From Firmicutes bacterium CAG:95 (GTDB lineage Bacteria > Bacillota > Clostridia > Lachnospirales > Lachnospiraceae), in NCBI GenBank assembly GCA_000438155.1, contig FR902869.1, positions 1 to 51,858 of the forward strand: a stretch of DNA of 51,858 bases, given 5' to 3'. The notes under the pieces were generated by a model. The model saw only the letters and a program-made list of their open reading frames with translations. It did no database searches and had not been told where the DNA came from. Position 1 is the first letter of the stretch. Every line of letters begins with the position of its first letter. A program made the translations under genes and the position numbers. Below, piece by piece: positions 24,800 through 32,900 of the stretch.

Positions 24800-25639
24800 T
24801 TACACTTTAAAAAAAGCAGCAGCAATCACGCCGGGACCGGTATGGGTGCCGATGACACTGCCAACCGTGGTGTAGTTCAGGGTATCCGTACCGTTTTCCC
24901 ACAGGTCGCTGCTGTCGTTGATGTATTTTTTCAGAAGAACATCGGTTAATCCGGTATAGCCTAAGAGAATTGGCATGGTGAAGTCAATACCGCCGACCTT
25001 CTGGATTTCCTGAATCAGCAGATTGTTGCCCTGTTTGGAGCCTCTGGCCTTCCCTAAAATATGAATTTCCCCATCCTCAATATTCACCACAGGCTTGATA
25101 TTTAAGAGTCCGCCGGCAAAAGCAACGGTTGAGGAGAGTCTACCGCCTTTTTTCAGATACTCTAAGGTATCGAGCATGGCAATGAGACACACGTCTTTCT
25201 TTTTTTCTTCCAGGATCGAAGCGATTTCTTCAGCAGATTTTCCCATATCCACCAGACGAAGAGCATATTCGGCAAGAATTCCGCTTCCGATTGCGGCAGA
25301 GCTTCCGTCAACGACATGGACATTCGGATACTCAGTGGCAGCAATCAGTGCGCTCTGGCAGGTTCCGGATAATTTGGAGGAGATTGTGAGAACGACCGCA
25401 CTGTCATCCGGACCTAGAACCTCATCAAACACCTTCATAAATGCAGATGGAGAAGCCTGGCTGGTGGTTGGAAGAATGTCACTTTCCACCAGCTTTTCAT
25501 AAAACTGGTGATGGGTAATGGTTACGCCATCCACATATTCTTCCTCTCCGAAGCAGATGGTTAAGGGGACAATGGCAACCTGATCCTTTATGGCTTCATT
25601 CAGGTCTGTTGTTGAATCGACAATAATTTTAACACTCAT
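24800..25639 (-). CDS. DegV family fatty-acid-binding protein
   Basis: A 279-residue protein of the DegV family. It has IIVDSTTDL at the N terminus, PTTSQASPSAF near residue 60, LTISSKLSGTCQSA near 86 and LKKGGRLSS near 160. The family binds fatty acids, and relatives (FakB) present them to fatty-acid kinase FakA. Start 25639 has AAAGGA upstream; 9 extra upstream codons lack support. It lies 32 bases after the aldehyde dehydrogenase gene and probably ends the marR-led operon. Confidence 0.88.
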   Translation of the reverse strand: MSVKIIVDSTTDLNEAIKDQVAIVPLTICFGEEEYVDGVTITHHQFYEKLVESDILPTTSQASPSAFMKVFDEVLGPDDSAVVLTISSKLSGTCQSALIAATEYPNVHVVDGSSAAIGSGILAEYALRLVDMGKSAEEIASILEEKKKDVCLIAMLDTLEYLKKGGRLSSTVAFAGGLLNIKPVVNIEDGEIHILGKARGSKQGNNLLIQEIQKVGGIDFTMPILLGYTGLTDVLLKKYINDSSDLWENGTDTLNYTTVGSVIGTHTGPGVIAAAFFKV

Positions 25640-25671
25640 GTCAGGGTTCCTTTCGTTAATGGTCATTGATG

Positions 25672-27054
25672 TTATTTTAAAAAGAAATGCAGCATTTTTT
25701 CATACAGGTGACTGGTATAGGGCTGATATCGCATCGGCAGATCCAGCCAGGTTTTCTTATCGACAATACTCTTATGGTGGGAAAAGGCGTCAAAGCCGGG
25801 CTTCCCGTGATAGCTTCCCATGCCGCTTTCACCGACACCGCCAAAGCCCATTTCTGTTGTGGCAAGATGAATAACAGTGTCATTCATGCAGCCGCCTCCA
25901 TAGGATAACTCCTCGTTGACCCGCTTCCGGTGTGTCTTATCGCTACTGAACAGGTAAAGGGCAAGCGGTTTGGGACGGTTCTTTAAGGTCAAAACCAGTT
26001 CATCGAAATCATCAAAGGTAAGGACAGGAAGGAGTGGACCGAAGATTTCCTCCTGCATGACCGGATCCTCAAAGGTGACATTATTCAGGATGGTCGGAGC
26101 AATCTGCAGGGTTTCCTCATTGGTTTCACCGCCTGCAACGACCTTGGCAGGATCAATGAGACCGCAGATCCGTTTAAAATGCTTTTCGTTGATGATCTTA
26201 CCATAATCCTTATTTTCAAGCGGAACGATTCCGAATTGTGTGGTAATCTGTGCTTTGAGTTCTGCAATCAGTTTATCCCTGATGCCGCGTTCACAGAGCA
26301 GAAAATCAGGAGCCACGCAGGTCTGCCCACAGTTCAGATATTTGCCGAAAACAATCCGGCGTGCAGCCAGCTTTAAGTTTGCGGTGTGATCGACGATACA
26401 GGGACTTTTGCCGCCAAGCTCCAGGACGACTGGAGTCAGATAATCCGCAGCGTGACGCAGTACCTCCTTCCCCACCGACTGGGAGCCGGTAAAAAAGATA
26501 AAGTCGAATTTCCTCGTCAGCAGATCCGCATTTTCCTTACGTCCACCTTCAATAACCGCAACATATTCCTGAGGGAAGCATTCCGTAAGTATGACTTTCA
26601 GGATGCCGGAGGTTGCCGGAGAATAGGCACTTGGTTTTAAAATGACCGTGTTCCCGGCTGCAATCGCATCTGCCAACGGATCAATGGAGAGCAGGAACGG
26701 ATAATTCCAAGGACTCATAATGAGGGTGTTTCCGTGGGGCACCGGCTGGATATAGCTGTGGGAGGCAAACTGTGCCAGCGGAGTGGCAACCGTCCTTTTT
26801 CTGGAAAACTGTCTGGTATGGCGGATCATATAGCTGATCTCGGACTGTGCAAGCCCGATCTCACACATGAATCCCTCAAAGCCGCTTTTACCAAGATCTG
26901 TGAAAAGCGCCTTCTGAATATCATTTTCATATTTTTTTACGGCAGCATAGAGCTTTTTTAACTGTTGGATCCGGAAATCAACCGGAATTGTTGCACCGCT
27001 CTGGTAAAACCTGCGCTGCTTTTCCAAGAGCTCATCAATTTGTTTGCTTTCCAT
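25672..27054 (-). CDS. Aldehyde dehydrogenase, class 3 (ALDH3-like)
   Basis: A 460-residue NAD(P)-dependent oxidoreductase converting aldehydes to acids. MSPWNYPF and TVILKPSAYSP bind the cofactor. LELGGKSP carries the general base Glu212, and NCGQTCVAPD carries the catalytic Cys239. The length and GQTCVAPD favour the ALDH3 (YwdH-like) branch, often active on medium or long-chain fatty aldehydes. GGAGC precedes the ATG. It lies between an alcohol dehydrogenase and degV, so the operon could turn alcohols into aldehydes, acids and then bound fatty acids. Confidence 0.9.
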   Translation of the reverse strand: MESKQIDELLEKQRRFYQSGATIPVDFRIQQLKKLYAAVKKYENDIQKALFTDLGKSGFEGFMCEIGLAQSEISYMIRHTRQFSRKRTVATPLAQFASHSYIQPVPHGNTLIMSPWNYPFLLSIDPLADAIAAGNTVILKPSAYSPATSGILKVILTECFPQEYVAVIEGGRKENADLLTRKFDFIFFTGSQSVGKEVLRHAADYLTPVVLELGGKSPCIVDHTANLKLAARRIVFGKYLNCGQTCVAPDFLLCERGIRDKLIAELKAQITTQFGIVPLENKDYGKIINEKHFKRICGLIDPAKVVAGGETNEETLQIAPTILNNVTFEDPVMQEEIFGPLLPVLTFDDFDELVLTLKNRPKPLALYLFSSDKTHRKRVNEELSYGGGCMNDTVIHLATTEMGFGGVGESGMGSYHGKPGFDAFSHHKSIVDKKTWLDLPMRYQPYTSHLYEKMLHFFLK

Positions 27055-27078
27055 GGTTTTGCTCCTTTCAGAACCCTA

Positions 27079-27167
27079 TCCGCCATATAAATCATGTCAT
27101 AGATCCTTACGAATGCAGGCATTCGCGGTACATATCTCCATGATTTGCATGGCTCTGAATAGTCAAA
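27079..27167. repeat. Relic of a GTAAC-ended element between the two dehydrogenase genes
   Basis: CGCCATATAAATCATG (27081 onward) and GCATGGCTCTGAATAGT (to about 27167) match motifs near 2072 and 2177, and the first matches the window end. CTGAATAGT resembles the element terminal repeat but the last GTTAC is lost. Confidence 0.4.
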
Positions 27168-27175
27168 ATCAACAA

Positions 27176-28393
27176 TTAAGCCTGTGCACGCTCGCGGGTG
27201 AGCATGAGCCGGTAAAAGGCTTCCAGTTCCCTGCGTGTCATCAGCTTAGGCACAGGGTAAAGTGGATTTGCTTCTTTGGCTGCATGGACGGACATGGTTT
27301 CAATATCACGTTCCTGAATGCCGGAAAGAAAATCCGGAATGCCCATATTTTTATTTAAGGTACGGATGGACGCAATAAATTTTCCGGCACCGGCTTTAAT
27401 GGAATCCTGTTCGGTGCAGACACCGGCAGCACATCCGAGCATATGGAGCTTTTTGTGAATGCAGGAGCCATAGCTTTCCAGAACCTCCGGAAGAAGAACC
27501 GCATTGGCAAGTCCGTGAGGAATGTTGTATTGTCCGCCCAGGGAATGGGCAACTGCGTGCACATAGCCGACATACGATCTGGAAAAGGCAAATCCGGCGA
27601 GGTAGGCAGCGTTCAGCATCTGCTCGCGGGCTGCATGGTTATGACCATCGTGATAGGCCGTTTCAATATTCTGATAGATTGTTTTTACTGCTAAAAGAGC
27701 CTTTTCACGGGTTTCTTTCGTTGTAGATCTTCCGATGTATGCCTCGACGGCATGCGTCAGTGCATCCATGCCGGTTGTGGCAGTTAAGTGTGGAGGCAGG
27801 GAATATGTTAATTCCGCATCCAGAATGGCGTAGCGTGGAATCAGTACAAAGTCATTGAGGACGTATTTATGTTTCTTTTCAGAATCCGTAATGACCGCAG
27901 CCAGTGTGTTTTCACTTCCGGTTCCGGCAGTTGTCGGAACGGCAATGAGAAGCGGAATCCGGTGCAGGACATGAAGTGTTCCTTTTAACTGTCCGAGCGT
28001 TTTCTTCGGGCAGGAAATTCTTGCGCCCAGTGCCTTGGCACAGTCCATGGCAGAACCGCCGCCGATGGCAAGGAGAGCCTTACAGTGTTCCTTCTGATAT
28101 AAGGCGAGTGCTTCTTCGACATTCCTGACCGTAGGATTTGCGGACGTCTGATCGTAAACAGAATAGGAAATCTTCTCTTTGGCAAGAACGGAGGTTATCT
28201 TGGTTATGAGACCGCAGGCAACAATTCCGGGATCTGTAACGATCAGTATTTTTTTGATTTTATGCTGCTTCAGGGTATCCGGCAGTTCTTCACAACGGTG
28301 CAGAATCTCCGGTTCCCGGTAGGGGAGAAAGGGAAGGGCGGCACGAAAGACCCCCTGGTATGCCCGACAGCAGATATGCTGTATTAAGTTCAT
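27176..28393 (-). CDS. Iron-containing alcohol dehydrogenase
   Basis: A 405-residue group III alcohol dehydrogenase. LLAIGGGSAMDCAKALG (about 110-126) binds the dinucleotide and PTTAGTGSE is the second family signature. Metal ligands are expected in GMDALTHAVEAYIG (about 213-225), at VAHSLGG and in IPHGLANA. ATG at 28393 has AAGAAGGA 8 bases upstream; the frame extends to 28582 but there overlaps marR. It is the second gene of the marR operon, feeding aldehyde dehydrogenase or reducing aldehydes. Confidence 0.88.
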   Translation of the reverse strand: MNLIQHICCRAYQGVFRAALPFLPYREPEILHRCEELPDTLKQHKIKKILIVTDPGIVACGLITKITSVLAKEKISYSVYDQTSANPTVRNVEEALALYQKEHCKALLAIGGGSAMDCAKALGARISCPKKTLGQLKGTLHVLHRIPLLIAVPTTAGTGSENTLAAVITDSEKKHKYVLNDFVLIPRYAILDAELTYSLPPHLTATTGMDALTHAVEAYIGRSTTKETREKALLAVKTIYQNIETAYHDGHNHAAREQMLNAAYLAGFAFSRSYVGYVHAVAHSLGGQYNIPHGLANAVLLPEVLESYGSCIHKKLHMLGCAAGVCTEQDSIKAGAGKFIASIRTLNKNMGIPDFLSGIQERDIETMSVHAAKEANPLYPVPKLMTRRELEAFYRLMLTRERAQA

Positions 28394-28425
28394 GTATTTA
28401 TCCTTCTTCTTATTCTTACTATTTC

Positions 28426-28462
28426 GAAACTGTTCCGTATTTTCACACTTACGATGCAAAAC
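28426..28462. repeat. Decayed end of a 133-bp-type element
   Basis: GAAACTGTTCCGTATTTTCA and the following CACTTACGATGCAAAAC align with the first 37 bases of the inverted copy at 20078. A matching GAACAGTTAC lies at 28988-28997, beyond marR. Confidence 0.45.
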
Positions 28463-28499
28463 AGCTGTTTCCCGTTTGGATGATGTGTCTATGAGGTTA

Positions 28500-28949
28500 T
28501 CAGGATAAGCCGTCCCGTGCAATTCTTTGCAGATTCGCAGTGATCGTGTCGAGTGCTTCATAAAAGACAGCCCTTTTTTCATCTGTCAGTCCCTCGCTTG
28601 CCTGCTTCACGGCCAGTTCAGCCCGTTTAGTAATCTGGGCAGCAAGGAGCGTTCCCTGCTCCGTGAGCCTTAATGTGCCGCGATACAGCTTGGCATGGCT
28701 TCCTTCTTTAATAATCAGCCCCTTTGATTCCATAATGGACATCATCCGGGAAACATCTGCCTTGTCCTTGCCACAGCATTCTGCAAGCCGGGGGGCAGTG
28801 ATACCGTCCGGATAGCGGTACATGGTCGTAAGGTAGATGGCATGAGTACTTTTTAATTCATAGGGCTTCAGCTCTTCGGCAGCAATCTTGTGCCAGTATC
28901 GTGAGATCTCCGAGATTGCCAGCGAAAACTTTTCAAAACGGTCAACCAT
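28500..28949 (-). CDS. MarR-family transcriptional regulator of the dehydrogenase operon
   Basis: A 149-residue winged-helix repressor type. The recognition region ITAPRLAECCGKDKADVSRMMSIMESKGLI (about 50-80) and the wing with AKLYRGTLRLTEQG are typical. CAGGAG precedes the ATG. Its promoter contains two palindromes built on GTTGA/TCAAC, implying autorepression and control of the alcohol dehydrogenase, aldehyde dehydrogenase and degV genes. A cysteine pair (AECCG) in the DNA-binding region could be redox sensitive, which is speculation. Confidence 0.87.
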   Translation of the reverse strand: MVDRFEKFSLAISEISRYWHKIAAEELKPYELKSTHAIYLTTMYRYPDGITAPRLAECCGKDKADVSRMMSIMESKGLIIKEGSHAKLYRGTLRLTEQGTLLAAQITKRAELAVKQASEGLTDEKRAVFYEALDTITANLQRIARDGLS

Positions 28950-29046
28950 AAAATGCTCCTGTTTTCCGGTGTCAATGAGTGAAAAGTGAACAGTTACAGG
29001 ATTTGTAACGGATTTTGTGTTATTCGTTATAAATCATACCCGGGAA

Positions 29047-29110
29047 GTTGAATACTCAACATCTCTGGGCTTGTTATATCATACAGGATAGATGTTGAAC
29101 TGTCAACATC
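29047..29110 (-). promoter_or_regulatory. marR promoter with two operator palindromes
   Basis: On the minus strand TTGACA (29106-29101), a 17-base spacer and TATGAT (29083-29078) form a near-consensus promoter. GATGTTGA-ACTG-TCAACATC (29091-29110) covers the -35, and GTTGA-ATAC-TCAAC (29047-29060) lies downstream of the start, as expected for MarR autorepression. Confidence 0.82.
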
Positions 29111-29187
29111 TATTTACAGATCATAGTAACGTCCTGTACCACAACCGGGTTACGGTTTACACAGCAGCCTATGAGTCTTACCTGACC

Positions 29188-29241
29188 TTGACATGAATCC
29201 GAAATCGGATTATAATAAACACATGAATCCGAAATCGGATT
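29188..29241 (+). promoter_or_regulatory. Consensus promoter with tandem operator palindromes for the MarR-MATE operon
   Basis: TTGACA (29188-29193), exactly 17 bases, and TATAAT (29211-29216) give a perfect sigma-A consensus. AATCCGAAATCGGATT occurs in the spacer (29196-29211) and again at 29226-29241, 30 bases or about three helical turns away. This fits tight repression by the adjacent MarR protein. Confidence 0.87.
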
Positions 29242-29273
29242 ATCAAAATGAACGTATAGAAAGAGGGTTTTAC

Positions 29274-29708
29274 ATGATTGTATTAAGAAAAGAAATGAAG
29301 GAGTTAAACAAGCAGTACCGGGAAACGGACCGGATTTATCATGAAATCAGTATGCAGTCCGGATTGTCGGACAGTGCTTTTATGATTTTATATGCCATTG
29401 TGGAATTGGGAGACGGATGTCAGCAGAAGGATATTGCAGATCTGTATTGCTACAGCCGTCAGACAATTAATTCTTCTATTTCAGGTCTGCAGCGAAATGG
29501 AATCCTGCAGCTGTATAAGGGAAGCAGAAGAGATCTGCATATTTCCCTGACAACTGAGGGGAAGCGGTTTGTTGAGGAAAAGATCTATCCGGTTATGGAG
29601 ATGGAAAACAGTATCTTTGATGAATTAACGGAGCAGGAGAGTGAAGAATATCTGCGCCTGGCACAGAAGATCACATGCCTGCTCCGTGAAAAGATGAATC
29701 ACAGATAA
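29274..29708 (+). CDS. MarR-family transcriptional regulator of a MATE exporter
   Basis: A 144-residue MarR protein with the winged helix at about 45-95 (QQKDIADLYCYSRQTINSSI, then RDLHISLTTEGKRFV). ATG at 29274 is chosen because AAAGAGGG lies 8 bases upstream. An in-frame extension to 29193 would translate the operator repeats (MNPKSDY twice) and is rejected. It lies 33 bases before a MATE gene, an arrangement like mepR-mepA of Staphylococcus, so it probably derepresses the exporter when it binds a toxic ligand. Confidence 0.88.
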   Translation: MIVLRKEMKELNKQYRETDRIYHEISMQSGLSDSAFMILYAIVELGDGCQQKDIADLYCYSRQTINSSISGLQRNGILQLYKGSRRDLHISLTTEGKRFVEEKIYPVMEMENSIFDELTEQESEEYLRLAQKITCLLREKMNHR

Positions 29709-29741
29709 GAGAAGCAAAGGGTAAGAATAAGGAAAACAATT

Positions 29742-31073
29742 ATGAATATACAATTATCAGATCATTTCACCTATAAACGATTGCTGCGGTTTGTGCTGCC
29801 TTCTATTTTAATGATTATGTGCACATCCGTTTACAGCATTGTTGATGGATTTTTTGTTTCAAATTTTGTGGGGACTACCCCCTTTGCCGCCATTAACCTG
29901 ACCTTTCCGGTCCTGATGGCAGTGGCGTCAATCGGTTTTATGGCAGGAACCGGAGGCAGTGCTGTGGTGTCAAAGACCATGGGAGAAGGTAACAGGGAGC
30001 GTGCTAATGAGTACTTTACCATGATTATAGCAGCACTTTTTGGAGGTGCGGTGGTGCTTTCCGTGATCGGATTTATCATGGCAAGACCGATCACTATGGC
30101 ACTGGGAACTACGCAGGAGGAGCTGATCCGGGATTGCGTGCTCTATATCCGCATCGGATTTTTATCCATGCCGGCATTTATTCTGCAGTTCGCATTCCAG
30201 AGCTTTTTTGTGGCAGCGCAGAAGCCGGGCTTAAGTCTTAAGGCAAATGTGGCAGCCGGAATTGTAAACGGTATTCTGGACTATGTGCTGATCGTGATTT
30301 TTCACTGGGGACTGGCCGGTGCTGCCATTGCAACGTCTGCAGGACAGATTGTCGGAGGGCTGATCCCTGTTATTTATTTCATGAGAAAGAACGACAGTCT
30401 GCTGCAGTTTAAAAAATTTCATATGCATATGGATGTGATCGGGAAGGTCTGCATTAATGGTTCCTCGGAGATGGTAACCAATCTTTCGTCCTCCATTGTG
30501 AATATTCTGTATAATTTCCAGCTGATGAAGCTGGCAGGCGAAGACGGAATAGCAGCCTATGGCGTGATTTTATATATCAATATTATTTTCATGGCCATTT
30601 TTATGGGCTACTCCATCGGAAGTGCGCCGATTGTCAGTTATCATTACGGGGCGGGGAATCATACGGAGCTGAAAAACCTCTTCCGGAAGAGCCTGACCTT
30701 TCTGATGATTTCCGGTGTGGTGCTTCTGGCAGCATCCGAGGTACTGGCAAGGCCGCTGTCGGCAATTTTCGTCAATTATGATACCAGGCTGCTGGAGCTG
30801 ACGGTTCATGGTTTTCGGATTTACAGTCTGGCATTCCTGATTATGGGAATCAATGTCTGGGGTTCATCTTTTTTTACGGCATTGAACAATGGACTGGTAT
30901 CGGCGGTTATTTCATTCCTTAGAACGCTGGTATTCCAGATAGTCGTGATTTCGGTTCTTCCACTTTTGTTTGGAGTGGACGGCATCTGGTTTTCGGTTGT
31001 GGCAGCAGAGGGGATGGCATTGTTTGTGACTCTGGGATTCCTTTTCACGAATCGCAGGAGGTATCATTATTAA
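29742..31073 (+). CDS. MATE-family multidrug exporter (MepA-like)
   Basis: A 443-residue protein with about 12 transmembrane segments. The N-terminal SIVDGFFVSNFVGTTPFAAI and INLTFPVL, then GTGGSAVVSKTMGEG, are typical of the MepA/DinF branch. It is expected to expel cationic drugs or metabolites by cation antiport. AAGGA precedes the ATG. It is co-transcribed with its MarR regulator behind a perfect consensus promoter. Confidence 0.9.
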   Translation: MNIQLSDHFTYKRLLRFVLPSILMIMCTSVYSIVDGFFVSNFVGTTPFAAINLTFPVLMAVASIGFMAGTGGSAVVSKTMGEGNRERANEYFTMIIAALFGGAVVLSVIGFIMARPITMALGTTQEELIRDCVLYIRIGFLSMPAFILQFAFQSFFVAAQKPGLSLKANVAAGIVNGILDYVLIVIFHWGLAGAAIATSAGQIVGGLIPVIYFMRKNDSLLQFKKFHMHMDVIGKVCINGSSEMVTNLSSSIVNILYNFQLMKLAGEDGIAAYGVILYINIIFMAIFMGYSIGSAPIVSYHYGAGNHTELKNLFRKSLTFLMISGVVLLAASEVLARPLSAIFVNYDTRLLELTVHGFRIYSLAFLIMGINVWGSSFFTALNNGLVSAVISFLRTLVFQIVVISVLPLLFGVDGIWFSVVAAEGMALFVTLGFLFTNRRRYHY

Positions 31074-31215
31074 GAATTGCGGGTGCCGTTTATGTCACTT
31101 TACACAACACTTACGATATTTTAAAAGAAACCGATATGGGCATGGAGGATCGGATTACGGTGGTTTCGGCGATCGGACATCACGATGAATCTATCCTTTC
31201 AATGTATACGAATCT
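31067..31215 (+). pseudogene. Orphan fragment resembling an HD-domain phosphohydrolase
   Basis: The gap after the MATE gene stays open in one frame without a start codon or ribosome site. It reads RIAGAVYVTLHNTYDILKET and, further on, DRITVVSAIGHHDES. The VVSAIGHHDE part resembles the late helix of HD-domain hydrolases. It looks like the 3' remnant of a lost gene joined to the MATE 3' end. The assignment rests on one short motif. Confidence 0.35.
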
Positions 31216-31293
31216 CATAAAATGTGGTATACTCCCCTTAGTGCAGCAAGGAACAGAAGCTGTACGTCAATGTAAGAATAAGGAGAGAGTAAC

Positions 31294-32778
31294 ATGCCCT
31301 GTACAACTATTTTAGTAGGAAAACATGCATCCTTTGATGGCTCGACCATGATCGCCAGAAATGACGATTCCGGTTCGGGCCATTTTATGCCTAAGAAATT
31401 TGTTGTGATCCATCCGGAGGAACAGAAGAGAACGTATCAGTCCGTGATTTCGCACGTGACCGTGGAGCTGCCGGAAAATCCTATGCGTTATACCGCAATG
31501 CCCAATGCGATTGAAGGAAAAGGCATCTGGGCAGCCTGTGGCGTGAATGAGGTAAATGTTGCCATGACAGCAACCGAAACCATTGCCAATAATCCCAGAG
31601 TCCTGGGAGCTGACCCGCTGGTAGAATATCTCCCGGCTGAGGATGGAAGGGAAGAACAGGCAGGAGGAATCGGGGAAGAGGATATTGTCTGTCTGGTGCT
31701 TCCCTACATTCACAGTGCACGCGAGGGCGTGGAGCGTCTTGGAAGCCTTCTCGAAAAATACGGAACCTATGAGATGAATGGAATTGCATTCCAGGATGTG
31801 GATGAGATCTGGTGGCTGGAAACAATCGGCGGGCATCACTGGATGGCAAGAAGAGTGCCCGATGATTCCTATGTTGTCATGCCGAACCAGCTGGGCATTG
31901 ATTTCTTTGACCTTGACGATGCTTATACAGAGAAAAAGAACTTCATGTGTTCCGCAGACCTACGTGAATTTATGGAGCAGTATCACTTGAATGTGTCACT
32001 GGATGATAGGTGGAATCCCAGAGATGCGTTTGGAACACACGATGATTCCGATCATGTGTATAATACGCCGCGAGCCTGGTTTATGGAGCGGTACTTAAAT
32101 CCGCATACGAAGGTATGGGATGGAGAACATGCCGATTACACGCCGTTTTCCGATGATATTCCGTGGTGCATGGTGCCGGAAAGGAAGATTACGGTTGAGG
32201 ATGTAAAGTATGTACTTTCCTCGCACTTTCAGGGTACATCGTATGATCCGTATGCCGCTTATGGGGATAAATCCATGAAGGGAGCCTTCCGCTCTATCGG
32301 AATCAACCGGAATGACTTTGTAGCTGTCCTGCAGCTGCGTCCCGGTATGGAGAAGGATTGCAGCGCAGTAGAATGGATTGCGTATGCTTCCAATGCCTTT
32401 AATACACTGGCACCGTTTTATCCGATGGTGGATGAGACTCCGGAGTATTTAAGCAATACTACAGGAGATGCTTCAACAGAGAACTTCTACTGGGCAAGCC
32501 GAATGATTGCAGCCATGACCGATGCTTCTTATGGCAGGTCGGTTTTCCATGCAGAGCGTTATCAGGAGAGCGTGATGGCGAAGAGCCACCAGATTCTGAA
32601 CCGGTACGATGCGCTTTTGAATAAAGAAACCGATCCTGCGAAACGTCAGGAAATCCGTCAGAGGGCGAATGAGGAAGTGGCGTCTATGCTGAAAAAGGAA
32701 GCAACGGATACCTTAAATAAAGTATTATATGAGCTCAGTAACCAGATGAAAAATGCTTATTCCCGTTCAGATGCATGA
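31294..32778 (+). CDS. C69-family dipeptidase (PepD-like)
   Basis: A 494-residue Ntn-hydrolase of peptidase family C69. The catalytic Cys3 (MPCTT) becomes the N-terminal nucleophile after processing. TMIARNDDSG (about 19-28) and the segment LPYIHSAREGVERLG follow the family. It hydrolyses dipeptides in the cytoplasm. AAGGAGAG precedes the ATG. An extended -10, TGGTATACT (31225-31233), lies about 60 bases upstream and is the likely promoter. Confidence 0.9.
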   Translation: MPCTTILVGKHASFDGSTMIARNDDSGSGHFMPKKFVVIHPEEQKRTYQSVISHVTVELPENPMRYTAMPNAIEGKGIWAACGVNEVNVAMTATETIANNPRVLGADPLVEYLPAEDGREEQAGGIGEEDIVCLVLPYIHSAREGVERLGSLLEKYGTYEMNGIAFQDVDEIWWLETIGGHHWMARRVPDDSYVVMPNQLGIDFFDLDDAYTEKKNFMCSADLREFMEQYHLNVSLDDRWNPRDAFGTHDDSDHVYNTPRAWFMERYLNPHTKVWDGEHADYTPFSDDIPWCMVPERKITVEDVKYVLSSHFQGTSYDPYAAYGDKSMKGAFRSIGINRNDFVAVLQLRPGMEKDCSAVEWIAYASNAFNTLAPFYPMVDETPEYLSNTTGDASTENFYWASRMIAAMTDASYGRSVFHAERYQESVMAKSHQILNRYDALLNKETDPAKRQEIRQRANEEVASMLKKEATDTLNKVLYELSNQMKNAYSRSDA

Positions 32779-32900
32779 TTGCAGCTGTGCAGATGCAGCT
32801 GTGTGCATGGAGCTGTCAATGTGAAGGAACAAGTATGGAAGCATAAATGCGGATTGTGATGTTGATTACTGTGAAATATGCAGAAACGAGGAGAAGACAG

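Noticed and set aside
29193..29273. MarR start at 29193 giving MNPKSDY repeated at the N terminus
   Set aside because: That start lies within the promoter and before the predicted transcription start; the repeated codons are the operator palindromes.
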